Assembly: GCA_934436245.1 (NCBI GenBank)
Contig: CAKSAM010000029.1
Span: 1 to 33,784 of the forward strand
Length of the DNA stretch: 33,784 nucleotides
Origin: an uncultured Acetatifactor sp.
GTDB taxonomy: Bacteria > Bacillota > Clostridia > Lachnospirales > Lachnospiraceae
Direction: 5' to 3'
A program made the position numbers and the translations under genes. Below, in pieces: positions 1 to 7,323 of this stretch (the first letter of the stretch is position 1; each line of letters begins with the position of its first letter). The notes below the pieces were generated by a model. That model was not told the DNA's origin and ran no database searches. It saw only the letters and a list, made by a program, of their open reading frames with translations.

Positions 1-1203
1 GAGCTGGTGCAGGAAGCATTGGAACTGGGGACACATGGAAATGTCATTGAGCGTTACAAGACCCTGATGGATCTGCAACATGAAAATTACGTATATCCTA
101 TTGAACTGGATTTTGACTTACAGGCGATCAACGATCTGCTGACCAGATGCACCAAGTATGATCAGGAAGCTATCAACGTCTCTCTGAAGCGGGACGGCGG
201 TAAATTTACCGTGGTGGAAGGTCAGACCGGATATGTGCTGGATGTAGAGAAATCTATTGATGCGGTATATGATTATCTGACAGAAGAGTGGAATCATGAG
301 GCCTGCAGCATTCCTTTGGAGATCGTAGTGGATGAGCCGAAGGGAAGTGCTGAGGAGCTGGCACAGGTAACGGATGTACTGGGAAGCTTTACCACATCCT
401 ATAAGACCTCCGGAGCTTCCAGAAGTGCCAATGTAGCGAACGGCTGTAGTCTGATCAACGGAACGACCCTGTATCCGGGAGAAGAATTCTCTACATATGA
501 GACGGTATCTCCTTTTTCCGTGGCGAACGGCTATTATATGGCGGGCTCTTATGTCAGCGGAAAAGTGGTAGACAGTCTGGGCGGTGGTATCTGCCAGGTA
601 TCCACGACTCTGTACAATGCAGTATTACTTGCGGAGCTGGAAGTAACGGAACGTTATAATCATTCCATGATCGTCGGTTATGTGGATCCTTCTGCAGATG
701 CAGCGATCGCGGAGAGCTCCGGAAAAGATTTTAAATTTGTAAACAATACAGATGCACCGATCTACATAGAAGGCTATACACATGACAAGCAGATCACGTT
801 CAACATCTATGGTAAGGAGACCAGAGCTGCCGGACATTCCGTACGTTATGAAAGTGAAGTGCTGGAGACGATCACACCCCCTGCGGATCAGATCTATGCT
901 GATGCCGGTCAGCCCATCGGTTATATCGTAACTGAGAGTGCGCATATCGGCTATAAGGCAAGATTGTGGAAGATCACAATGGAAAACGGTGTAGAGGTCA
1001 GCAGAGAGCAGGTCAACAGCAGTACTTATAAGATGGTGCCCCGAAGTGCTACCGTGGGAACCGCTACCTCGGATCCCCAGGCGTATGAAGAGATCATGGC
1101 AGCTATCAGTACAGCGAACATTGATCATGTGAAAAATGTGGCAGCAGCGTTAAATGCAAGAGCAGCAGCGGCTGCTGGGCAGACAGAAATCGTAGACGAC
1201 TAA
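1..1203 (+). CDS. VanW family protein, 5'-truncated by the window edge
   Basis: The frame is open from base 1, so the true start and any signal peptide lie upstream. The visible ~400 residues show an N-terminal region like the putative peptidoglycan-binding domain that precedes VanW (about residues 20-100). The VanW core follows at about 120-270, with the diagnostic stretch GGGICQVSTTLYNA. The C-terminal part (about 280-370) resembles a G5-type domain, including the ending NG.EV....P....VGT. Such proteins are extracytoplasmic and cell-wall associated in Firmicutes; their biochemical role is not settled, and the link to vancomycin resistance is historical. The tail is Ala-rich (NARAAAAAG). Stop TAA is 10 nt before the next gene, so the two may be co-transcribed. 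Family assignment is firm, function is not. Confidence 0.88.
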   Translation, partial: ELVQEALELGTHGNVIERYKTLMDLQHENYVYPIELDFDLQAINDLLTRCTKYDQEAINVSLKRDGGKFTVVEGQTGYVLDVEKSIDAVYDYLTEEWNHEACSIPLEIVVDEPKGSAEELAQVTDVLGSFTTSYKTSGASRSANVANGCSLINGTTLYPGEEFSTYETVSPFSVANGYYMAGSYVSGKVVDSLGGGICQVSTTLYNAVLLAELEVTERYNHSMIVGYVDPSADAAIAESSGKDFKFVNNTDAPIYIEGYTHDKQITFNIYGKETRAAGHSVRYESEVLETITPPADQIYADAGQPIGYIVTESAHIGYKARLWKITMENGVEVSREQVNSSTYKMVPRSATVGTATSDPQAYEEIMAAISTANIDHVKNVAAALNARAAAAAGQTEIVDD

Positions 1204-1213
1204 AGGTGAGACA

Positions 1214-2248
1214 ATGAACAGCGGCAAGGTACCAGTGAACGTCCTCAAACGTTCCGTTCTCAGACAATTGAAAAATAAAAGGACAGAAATAGCAAATAGC
1301 GCAGGTCTGGGGGCAGACTGCGCTGTTTTTGCGCCTATTTCCGAGGGACAGATGGTAACCTGCGTTCAGGAAGGTGTGGTAGAACTTCAGTGTGAAAATG
1401 ATCTGGCAGAGGCAGAGAGGGAAGATCTGTCAGTAATGCCGATGCACCGCATTTTCCAAAAGTGTGCAAATAATCTTGCAACATCAGGAGCAGAGCCTGT
1501 GGCGGCAGAGCTGGTGATCTTCCTGCCGGAGACGGTGGAGGAGCCGGAACTGAAAGCCCTGATGGAAGAGGCTGAAAAGGCAGCAACGGATCTGAATATC
1601 CAGATCACCGGTGGGCAGACCAGAGTAAGCTCTGCGGTAAGACAGCCGATTGCAACGGTAACAGGATATGGTATCCTGAAAGCTGAAGCGGCGACACAGG
1701 CAGGTCGGCAGAAGAATCTCGCCGGTCAGGATATCATTATTACCAAGTGGATCGGACTGGAGGGTACTGCAGATCTGGCGGCCCGGAATCAAGAGAAGCT
1801 TATGGCCAGATATCCGGCATATCTGGTGGAGGAAGCCGCAACGTTTGACCGGTATTATTCTATTTTACCGGAGGCTGCTACCGCCGTGAAGTCCGGCGGT
1901 TGTACCATGCATGATATCTCCGAAGGCGGTGTATTTGCAGCGCTGTGGGAAATGGCAGAGGGTGCAGGTGTTGGACTGACAATAGATATGAAGAAGCTTC
2001 CTCTCAGACAGGAGACAGTGGAGGTATGTGAATTCTGTAATGTAAATCCTTATGAACTCAGATCCGGCGGAAGCCTGATCATTGCAAGTCCGGAAGGAAC
2101 CGCAGTGGTGGAAGCACTGGCGGCAGAGGGAATTCCGGCAGTGATCGTAGGGAGATTTACAGACAGTAATGACCGGCTGATCCTGAATGAGGACGAAGTC
2201 CGTTATATGGATCGTCCTCAGAGAGATGAGATTTATAAAAGCGTGTAA
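1214..2248 (+). CDS. AIR synthase-related (PurM/HypE-like) protein
   Basis: A 344-residue protein of the PurM/SelD/HypE/ThiL ATP-binding superfamily. The N-terminal half has GLGADCAVF (about 31-39), equivalent to the nucleotide/metal-binding start of AIR synthase domains, and ITGGQTRVS near 130. The C-terminal half has the conserved MHDISEGGVFAALWEMAEGA (about 234-253), typical of the AIRS_C domain. HypE ends in a PRIC cysteine motif that carries the thiocarboxamide; this protein ends DEIYKSV, so it is not a classical HypE. No hydrogenase genes are nearby. It starts with ATG preceded by AAAGGTGAG and is followed by an Lrp/aminotransferase pair. The substrate is unknown; thiamine-phosphate kinase or a purine-type reaction cannot be excluded. 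Confidence 0.8.
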   Translation: MNSGKVPVNVLKRSVLRQLKNKRTEIANSAGLGADCAVFAPISEGQMVTCVQEGVVELQCENDLAEAEREDLSVMPMHRIFQKCANNLATSGAEPVAAELVIFLPETVEEPELKALMEEAEKAATDLNIQITGGQTRVSSAVRQPIATVTGYGILKAEAATQAGRQKNLAGQDIIITKWIGLEGTADLAARNQEKLMARYPAYLVEEAATFDRYYSILPEAATAVKSGGCTMHDISEGGVFAALWEMAEGAGVGLTIDMKKLPLRQETVEVCEFCNVNPYELRSGGSLIIASPEGTAVVEALAAEGIPAVIVGRFTDSNDRLILNEDEVRYMDRPQRDEIYKSV

Positions 2249-2262
2249 AATTCTGAATCCAC

Positions 2263-2276
2263 CCCTTATGTAAGGG
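2263..2276. promoter_or_regulatory. Palindrome upstream of the Lrp-type regulator
   Basis: CCCTTATGTAAGGG is a 6-bp inverted repeat with a TG centre, 36 nt upstream of the chosen start of the Lrp/AsnC gene. Lrp-family proteins often autoregulate from palindromic sites, so this may be an operator. It could equally be a short, non-terminating hairpin. No biochemical support. Confidence 0.3.
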
Positions 2277-2312
2277 AAAATGCAATATAAAAGTTATAAA
2301 GGAGATAGTGGC

Positions 2313-2795
2313 ATGAGAGAAGAATTATTAGCGATCATAGAGAAGAACAGCAGGATCGATCTGAAGGAACTGGCAGTGATCCTGGGAGTGGAAGAGATCG
2401 ATGTGGTAAATGAACTGGCAGCACTGGAAGCAGAAGGGATCATCTGTGGTTATCATACCTTGATCAACTGGGAGAAGACAGACATTGAAAAAGTAAGCGC
2501 TCTGATCGAGGTACGTGTAACTCCCCAGAGAGGCCAGGGCTTTGACAGTATTGCAGAGCGTATCTACAAATATCCCGAGGTCCGGAGCGTATATCTGATG
2601 TCCGGAGCATACGACCTGATGGTTATTCTGGAAGGAAAGACCCTGCGGGAGGTATCTAATTTTGTATCTGATAAGCTGTCCACACTGGATTCCGTGCTGA
2701 GTACAGCAACGCATTTTATCCTGAAGAAATACAAGGATCACGGAACCGCATTTGCTACGAAAAAAGAAGATGAAAGAGAGATGATCACTCCATGA
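2313..2795 (+). CDS. Lrp/AsnC family transcriptional regulator
   Basis: A 160-residue regulator with an N-terminal winged HTH (about 5-55; LAVILGVEEIDVVNELAALE) and a C-terminal RAM/Lrp effector domain (about 65-145; VRSVYLMSGAYDLMVILEGK). I start it at the ATG following AAAGGAGATAGTGGC, because an in-frame ATG at 2280 has no ribosome binding site and would place the SD inside the coding region. Its stop overlaps the next gene's start as ATGA, giving translational coupling to the aminotransferase. Lrp-type regulators respond to amino acids, and this pairing with an aminotransferase is common in Clostridia. The 2263-2276 palindrome is a candidate autoregulatory site. Confidence 0.92.
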   Translation: MREELLAIIEKNSRIDLKELAVILGVEEIDVVNELAALEAEGIICGYHTLINWEKTDIEKVSALIEVRVTPQRGQGFDSIAERIYKYPEVRSVYLMSGAYDLMVILEGKTLREVSNFVSDKLSTLDSVLSTATHFILKKYKDHGTAFATKKEDEREMITP

Positions 2796-3970
2796 GAAAT
2801 CCATTAGCAGATAAAGTAGTGGATATCAAGCCATCGGGTATCCGCAAATTTTTTGACATTGTAAGCGAGATGCAGGATGCCATCTCTCTGGGTGTGGGAG
2901 AACCGGATTTTGATACTCCCTGGCACATCCGGGACGAGGGTATCTATTCCCTGGAAAAGGGAAGAACCTTTTATACCTCCAATGCCGGTCTGAAGGATCT
3001 GCGTCAGGAGATCTGCAACACGATCCGGAGAAAACAGGGCGTATCCTATGACTGGCAGCATGAAGTGCTGGTGACAGTCGGTGGCTCTGAGGCAATCGAC
3101 ATCGGACTGCGTGCCATGTGCAATCCGGGAGATGAAGTCCTGATCCCCCAGCCCAGCTACGTATCCTATGAGCCCTGTGCGATCCTGGCAGGAGCGACTC
3201 CGGTGATCATTGACCTGAAGGCAGAGAATGAATTCCGCCTGACAGCAGAGGAGCTGGAGGCGGCCATTACGGACAAGACGAAGGTACTGATCCTTCCGTT
3301 TCCCAACAATCCCACGGGAGCCATTATGGAAAAGTCTGATCTCGAGGCTATTGCGAAGATCATTGAGGAGCATGACATTTTTGTCATGTCCGACGAAATT
3401 TATTCAGAGCTTACCTATAAAGAGAAGCATGTGTCCATCATCAGTCTGCCCGGCATGAAGGAGAGAACTGTTTATATCAACGGCTTCTCCAAGGCTTACG
3501 CCATGACCGGATGGAGACTGGGATACTGTTGTGGGCCAGCAGCCATCATTCAGCAGATGACCAAGATCCATCAGTTTGCCATCATGTGTGCTCCCACCAC
3601 CAGCCAGTATGCGGCAGTGGAAGCTCTGAAAAACGGAGATCCCGACATCGAGGAGATGCGTACGGCGTATAATCAGAGAAGACGCTTTTTGATGAATGCG
3701 TTCCGTGAGATGGGGCTGGAGTGCTTTGAACCTTACGGTGCATTCTATGTATTCCCCTGCATCAAGGAATTCGGCATGACCAGTGAAGAGTTCGCCACCA
3801 GATTCCTGGAGGAGGAAAAAGTAGCTGCTGTGCCCGGAACCGCATTCGGTGACAGTGGCGAGGGATATCTTAGAATCTCCTATGCGTACTCCCTGGAGAA
3901 GCTGAAGACTGCCATTGGCAGACTGGGACATTTTGTAGAAAAATTAAGAGCAGAACAAAATAATAAATAA
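2792..3970 (+). CDS. Pyridoxal phosphate-dependent class I/II aminotransferase
   Basis: A 392-residue fold-type I aminotransferase. Visible landmarks are PNNPTG near 171-176 (PLP/substrate Asn), the PLP-binding Asp in SDEIYSELTY near 200-209, the Schiff-base Lys234 in GFSKAYAMTGWRLGY, and an RISYA Arg region near 350. Length and motifs match the aspartate/aromatic aminotransferase group (PatA/AspC-like). The exact amino-acid specificity cannot be read from sequence. It is translationally coupled to the upstream Lrp-type regulator by a 4-bp overlap, so the regulator probably controls this enzyme in response to an amino acid. Confidence 0.93.
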   Translation: MRNPLADKVVDIKPSGIRKFFDIVSEMQDAISLGVGEPDFDTPWHIRDEGIYSLEKGRTFYTSNAGLKDLRQEICNTIRRKQGVSYDWQHEVLVTVGGSEAIDIGLRAMCNPGDEVLIPQPSYVSYEPCAILAGATPVIIDLKAENEFRLTAEELEAAITDKTKVLILPFPNNPTGAIMEKSDLEAIAKIIEEHDIFVMSDEIYSELTYKEKHVSIISLPGMKERTVYINGFSKAYAMTGWRLGYCCGPAAIIQQMTKIHQFAIMCAPTTSQYAAVEALKNGDPDIEEMRTAYNQRRRFLMNAFREMGLECFEPYGAFYVFPCIKEFGMTSEEFATRFLEEEKVAAVPGTAFGDSGEGYLRISYAYSLEKLKTAIGRLGHFVEKLRAEQNNK

Positions 3971-3979
3971 GGCATGCTA

Positions 3980-4026
3980 AGTAACTATTCGGAACCATAG
4001 GCTGTAAGTGGCGCTGAATAGTTACT
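3980..4026. repeat. Long inverted repeat between aminotransferase and trmL
   Basis: Perfect 11-bp arms AGTAACTATTC (3980-3990) and GAATAGTTACT (4016-4026) enclose a 25-nt loop. There is no T-run after it, so it is not a typical intrinsic terminator. The core GTAACTATTC recurs at about 18895-18904 beside another intergenic hairpin, so it may be part of a dispersed intergenic repeat family. It could act as an mRNA processing or stability hairpin between the two cistrons. Confidence 0.6.
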
Positions 4027-4045
4027 ATGCTGTAGAGGATAAATT

Positions 4046-4543
4046 ATGCATATTATATTACACCAGCCGGAGATCCCGGCAAATACTGGAAATATCGGAA
4101 GAACCTGTGTGGCTACCGGCACCAGCCTGCATCTGATCGAGCCCCTTGGCTTCCGTCTGAATGAAAAAGAGATCAAGAGAGCCGGTATGGACTACTGGCA
4201 GCATCTGGATGTCACCAGATATATGAATTTTCAGGAGTTCCAGGAAATGCATCCCGGAGCGAAGATCTGGATGGCCACTACAAAGGCACACCAGACTTAT
4301 ACCGATGTGAAATTCGGACCGGACGACTACATCATGTTCGGCAAGGAGAGCGCCGGAATTCCGGAAGAGATCCTGGTAGAGCATGAAGAGACCTGCATCC
4401 GTATCCCCATGCTTCCCGAGATCCGTTCCCTGAATCTGTCCAACTCCGTAGCCATCGTGCTTTACGAGGCGCTCAGACAGCAGGGGTTTGAGAGCATGCA
4501 GAGGGATGGAGAGCTGCACAGACTGCATTGGAAGGAATCATGA
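4046..4543 (+). CDS. trmL: tRNA (cytidine/uridine(34)-2'-O)-methyltransferase TrmL
   Basis: A 165-residue SPOUT-class methyltransferase, the usual size for TrmL. It modifies the wobble nucleoside of leucine tRNAs using S-adenosylmethionine through a C-terminal trefoil knot. Motifs seen are the N-terminal HQPEIPANTGNIGRTC (substrate-binding Asn/Arg), MFGKESAGIPEEI, and the knot/SAM segment IPMLPEIRSLNLSNSVAI near the C-terminus. Start ATG follows AGAGGATAAATT. It ends just before a strong intrinsic terminator, closing the transcription unit. Confidence 0.95.
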   Translation: MHIILHQPEIPANTGNIGRTCVATGTSLHLIEPLGFRLNEKEIKRAGMDYWQHLDVTRYMNFQEFQEMHPGAKIWMATTKAHQTYTDVKFGPDDYIMFGKESAGIPEEILVEHEETCIRIPMLPEIRSLNLSNSVAIVLYEALRQQGFESMQRDGELHRLHWKES

Positions 4544-4549
4544 GACTGT

Positions 4550-4581
4550 AAAAGGAACAATTCTGAGGAATGTTCCTTTTT
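4550..4581 (+). terminator. Rho-independent terminator after trmL
   Basis: Perfect 10-bp arms AAAAGGAACA (4550-4559) and TGTTCCTTTT (4571-4580) with an 11-nt loop. The 3' arm ends in a T-run, starting 7 nt after the trmL stop. Confidence 0.9.
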
Positions 4582-4586
4582 GATTG

Positions 4587-4682
4587 GAAAAAATGTAGTA
4601 AGATATAAAATATTGGTCAGAAAAAATGTTGTAAATTATATGATATTGCTCAGAAAAAATGTGATAAACTGTATGTTATAGG
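4587..4682 (+). repeat. Three tandem ~33-nt promoter-like repeats
   Basis: Imperfect direct repeats start at 4587, 4620 and 4653, each beginning GAAAAAATGT and each about 33 nt; the third is shorter. The unit is AT-rich and carries TTGGTC or TTGCTC followed about 18 nt later by TATATG-like or TATGTT-like hexamers. The array may therefore hold overlapping promoters or phased operator sites for the carbonic-anhydrase-like gene that begins 46 nt downstream. Confidence 0.6.
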
Positions 4683-4728
4683 GAAGAAAATTTTAACAAA
4701 ACAGGAACAGAACAGGAGCAGAGAATAT

Positions 4729-5226
4729 ATGCAGATTCATGATACAGCATTTATAGCGCCCGGAGCGGTGGTGTTGGGAGATGTGACGATCGGAGAAAAC
4801 AGCGGAATCTGGTACAATGCGGTAGTCCGGGGCGACCGGGACTCCATTGTCATCGGCAAAGAGAGCAATATTCAGGACAATGCGGTAGTGCATCTGGGCA
4901 GCGGATATCCGGTGGAGATCGGAGACCATGTGACCATTGGACACGGTGCGATCGTCCACGGCTGTAAGATCGGCGACAATACCATGATCGGTATGGGAGC
5001 CATTCTGATGAACGGCTGCAAAATCGGGAAAAATTGCATCATCGGTGCCGGAGCGCTGGTGACACAGAACGTGGAGATCCCGGATAATTCACTGGTCGTC
5101 GGCAATCCCGGGAAAGTAAGACGTGCTGTTACCGAAGAAGAGATCCGGTGGAATCTGGAGAATGCACAGCTTTATGTGGAAGAGGCGCAGGAAGAAATCA
5201 GGAACAGACAGGCAAGACTATATTGA
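4729..5226 (+). CDS. Gamma carbonic anhydrase-like hexapeptide-repeat protein
   Basis: A 165-residue left-handed beta-helix protein of the gamma-carbonic-anhydrase/YrdA group. Repeats of the form [IV]GxxxxI run from about residue 10 to 130, followed by a C-terminal helix (about 135-165). Candidate zinc ligands are present as VVH (His55), GH (His72) and VH (His77). Gamma-CAs are homotrimers with metal at subunit interfaces; many bacterial members lack measured CA activity, so activity is an inference. ATG follows CAGGAGCAGAGAATAT. It is a single-gene unit between the repeat array and a bidirectional terminator. Confidence 0.9.
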   Translation: MQIHDTAFIAPGAVVLGDVTIGENSGIWYNAVVRGDRDSIVIGKESNIQDNAVVHLGSGYPVEIGDHVTIGHGAIVHGCKIGDNTMIGMGAILMNGCKIGKNCIIGAGALVTQNVEIPDNSLVVGNPGKVRRAVTEEEIRWNLENAQLYVEEAQEEIRNRQARLY

Positions 5227-5235
5227 GTGACAGCA

Positions 5236-5269
5236 AAAAGAGCACATTCCTTATTGGAAGTGCTCTTTT
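5236..5269. terminator. Bidirectional terminator containing a stop codon
   Basis: Arms AAAAGAGCAC (5236-5245) and GTGCTCTTTT (5260-5269) pair perfectly, with extra TTCC/GGAA pairing inside. There are A/T tracts on both sides, so it can terminate both the plus-strand CA-like gene and the convergent DUF438 gene. The TAA stop of the minus-strand gene (5251-5253) lies in the loop, and its last codons form one arm. Confidence 0.88.
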
Positions 5270-6495
5270 GCAAACTCCATGTCCTGTACCAGTTCCAGCG
5301 TTCCCAGATATTGCTCCTGCTTATCCCGGACAGCGTAATAAGTCACTAAGAAAGTCCGACCGCCCTTGTCCATCCAGACCGGTACCTGGTCCAGATTCCC
5401 TGAGCGGAATTCTTCGATAATGCGGCGGACCCGTTCTTCGATTTTAGGTGGGTGACAGGTGAAGACCTCCCGGCCCAATGCCATACCGGGACGCTTGAAT
5501 ACCTTGTGACCTTCGTTGAAGTAACGATTGACATTATCAATATCCACGAAGGTAATCTCCAATGGAATGGTATTCAGGAGAGCAGCTAACTGTGACAGGG
5601 TCAGACTGCCGCCGGGAAGATGGATTCTGGTCTCACCGGCTGCAAAAGCATGTTCCGCAGACATGGTGTCAGCCGTAGAGGCAGTGTCGGCCAGATATGT
5701 TTCCGCAGCCTCCCAACTGTCACCACGGATACCGAAGCATTCCGCATAATCTTTAGCATCCCGGTAGATGTGATACCATTCCTCCTCCGAGAAATTCAGT
5801 GCGCAGTTGGGGAAGAGGATATTGGATTCCTTGTAGATCATTTCCTCCATGCGGGTCAACACGGCTTTCAGGCGTTGTTTCCATGCATCGGTGTCCTTCT
5901 GTTTCTTTTGTTTTGCAAGGGCATTCAGTTCATCCCGAATCTCATCATCCACTGTCCACATGACCGCAGAGGGGCCGCTGATTCCATATTGCACCTTCAA
6001 ATGTGGATAAAGCAAGTCTCCTTTTTTGGCATAGTGGATAGCGATCTGGCGCAGCTCGTCAAGCAGTTCATCGGTAATTCCATTATTTTCCAATGCCTGT
6101 CTCGCACGGGCAATCAGCTTTTCCAGTGCTGCATTTTCCAGCGTAAAAGTCTGCAGGGGATGCCCGGAGATCTGGATCAGGGCGGCAGCAGCGGAGAGCC
6201 GTTGGCCCTTTATGTCCTCAGCGTGCCGCTTCCGGGCATCTGGAGAACGGTCTGCAGTTTTTTCGGCATTGGCAATTTTCTCTTCTGTCGTGGAACCATG
6301 GAACAGGGCGGAATGCACATCACAGAGCCGCTGCAATTCTTCGATAGAAGTACCCTCTCGCAGCAGCTCTTGTTCGGCCTGCATAATTTCAGCAGGATCC
6401 ACATCCTTACATTCCCGGACGAAATCCGCCTGGACGCTTTCCAAAGTTTCTCCATTATTTAAACGTTGTAAGTAAGACTTGATCTGATCTTTCAT
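5251..6495 (-). CDS. DUF438 / hemerythrin HHE / PAS domain protein
   Basis: A 414-residue cytoplasmic protein. Residues 1-70 match the DUF438 type, with an acidic N-terminus and GTSIEELQRLCDVHSALF. A hemerythrin-like helical bundle spans about 110-250, with putative metal residues in ISGHPLQTF, IHYAKKGDLLYPHLK and MIYKESNILFP. A C-terminal PAS-like domain (about 295-405) has FVDIDNVNRYFNEGHKVF and FLVTYYAVRD. This three-domain protein is common in anaerobic Firmicutes and is thought to sense oxygen, NO or redox, but no output is proven. The ATG is 8 nt after GGAGGA, and that SD is buried in a 14-bp hairpin (6498-6537). The last residues are encoded within the bidirectional terminator. Confidence 0.9.
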   Translation of the reverse strand: MKDQIKSYLQRLNNGETLESVQADFVRECKDVDPAEIMQAEQELLREGTSIEELQRLCDVHSALFHGSTTEEKIANAEKTADRSPDARKRHAEDIKGQRLSAAAALIQISGHPLQTFTLENAALEKLIARARQALENNGITDELLDELRQIAIHYAKKGDLLYPHLKVQYGISGPSAVMWTVDDEIRDELNALAKQKKQKDTDAWKQRLKAVLTRMEEMIYKESNILFPNCALNFSEEEWYHIYRDAKDYAECFGIRGDSWEAAETYLADTASTADTMSAEHAFAAGETRIHLPGGSLTLSQLAALLNTIPLEITFVDIDNVNRYFNEGHKVFKRPGMALGREVFTCHPPKIEERVRRIIEEFRSGNLDQVPVWMDKGGRTFLVTYYAVRDKQEQYLGTLELVQDMEFAKEHFQ

Positions 6496-6497
6496 AT

Positions 6498-6537
6498 AAA
6501 AATTCCTCCGGAATCAGTATGCCCCGAAGGAATTTTT
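6498..6537 (-). promoter_or_regulatory. Hairpin that is both terminator-like and SD-sequestering
   Basis: On the minus strand a 14-bp stem (one G-U pair) forms between AAAAATTCCTTCGG and CCGGAGGAATTTTT with a 12-nt loop. Its 3' arm contains the SD of the DUF438 gene, and the U-run is the spacer to the ATG. For transcripts from the upstream antitoxin gene it should behave as an intrinsic terminator. For the DUF438 mRNA it should mask the ribosome binding site. Confidence 0.7.
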
Positions 6538-6571
6538 GCTATTCGTTAATTATCTTTTGCTATATTTGTTT

Positions 6572-6865
6572 TTATACTTTTTTCGCAGAGTCGGGAATAA
6601 ATTCAAGTCTTAATTGCATCCCCAGTCCCTGAGCCAGCTTTTTCAGCGTACTCAAACTGGGATTCCGGGTACCGTTTTCTATTCTGCTTATGTCAGCCTG
6701 TGGAATTCCTGTTTTAAGAGATAACTCTTTTTGTGTAATATTTTGATTTGCTCTTGCATCAATTAATGATTGGATGATGTCGTATTCTGCCTGGAGAGCA
6801 TCATATTCGGTTTTTACCTCAGGATTTTGTAAAGCTTTTTCCTTATAAGCCCTATAATTGCTCAT
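6572..6865 (-). CDS. XRE-family HTH antitoxin (HigA-like)
   Basis: A 97-residue protein with an N-terminal helical segment and a C-terminal XRE HTH (about 38-90; QNITQKELSLKTGIPQADISRIENG). This layout is typical of HigA-type antitoxins of the HigB/RelE (Gp49-like) systems. I start it at the ATG 6 nt after GGAGGT; earlier in-frame ATGs lie on or before that SD. The start overlaps the end of a broken toxin reading frame just upstream, as in intact toxin-antitoxin operons. With the toxin broken it is an orphan that may persist as a DNA-binding autorepressor through the palindrome at 7047-7066. Confidence 0.85.
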   Translation of the reverse strand: MSNYRAYKEKALQNPEVKTEYDALQAEYDIIQSLIDARANQNITQKELSLKTGIPQADISRIENGTRNPSLSTLKKLAQGLGMQLRLEFIPDSAKKV

Positions 6866-7018
6866 TGCCATACCTCCGCTCATAATCATCCTTATATTTT
6901 TGTGCTAAAAGTTTCTCCGCAATCGGTGTTTTATTCGTTTTTTTAATGAAACCATTGGTTAATACAACTGAACGGGACATTTTCCGTCAATGGTGTCGTA
7001 AAAAAGAACTTCGTACAT
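6852..7018 (-). pseudogene. HigB/RelE-type toxin remnant with internal deletion
   Basis: The minus strand from 7018 reads MYEVLFYDTIDGKCPVQLY and then a stop, the usual beginning of a Gp49-like HigB toxin. In another frame immediately afterwards, VLTNGFIKKTNKTPIAEK... continues to YERRYGNEQL and a stop overlapping the antitoxin start, which is the usual C-terminus of the same family. The whole remnant is 167 nt, not divisible by 3, against roughly 330-350 nt for an intact gene. About 60 central codons are missing and the frame is broken. An SD-like AGGAAAA and a consensus promoter remain upstream. Confidence 0.8.
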
Positions 7019-7043
7019 TAGTTTTCCTCGTTCTGTTAATATT

Positions 7044-7072
7044 ATAATATGTTGAATACAACATATTGTCAA
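7044..7072 (-). promoter_or_regulatory. Consensus promoter with operator palindrome for the broken TA operon
   Basis: On the minus strand, TTGACA (7067-7072) and TATTAT (7044-7049) are separated by 17 nt. An inverted repeat, ATATGTTG and CAACATAT with a 4-nt spacer (7047-7066), fills the spacer and overlaps the -10. This is the expected arrangement for antitoxin autorepression. Confidence 0.8.
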
Positions 7073-7093
7073 GATGTTCCTATGAAATATTAC

Positions 7094-7306
7094 TTATTTA
7101 CATGAATCGGAGGTGGTATCTTGGCTATGTAATTGTTCTATCTTAATTTTATATATCATTAAGCGCAATAAATAATCTGGCATAGTACGGTTTCCTAACT
7201 CCCAATCCTGTAAAGTGCGGTAGGGAATTCCGAAATATTGGCAAAACTCTTTTCGGGTCATTCCTGTGCTGGTTCTTAGTTTTATCAAAGTATCTTGTGT
7301 ATTCAT
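7094..7306 (-). CDS. Small XRE-like HTH regulator
   Basis: A 70-residue protein that is almost entirely one HTH domain: STGMTRKEFCQYFGIPYRTL followed by QDWELGNRTMPDYL, then a basic helix (RLMIYKIKIEQ). Small regulators of this type are frequent in Lachnospiraceae, often beside small toxin-like genes. None is intact here: the next minus-strand unit is the broken toxin gene. ATG follows AAGGAGGTAAA. Two copies of a TACGCAAAGCGTA palindrome lie at its promoter, pointing to negative autoregulation. Confidence 0.8.
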   Translation of the reverse strand: MNTQDTLIKLRTSTGMTRKEFCQYFGIPYRTLQDWELGNRTMPDYLLRLMIYKIKIEQLHSQDTTSDSCK

Positions 7307-7323
7307 TTTACCTCCTTAAATAT

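Noticed and set aside
4587..4682. The 33-nt repeats as a CRISPR array
   Set aside because: The repeats are contiguous and imperfect, with no spacers, and lie in an AT-rich promoter region.
5620..6462. 280-codon plus-strand frame opposite the DUF438 gene
   Set aside because: It is antisense to a gene with three recognisable domains; the product resembles nothing and has no SD.
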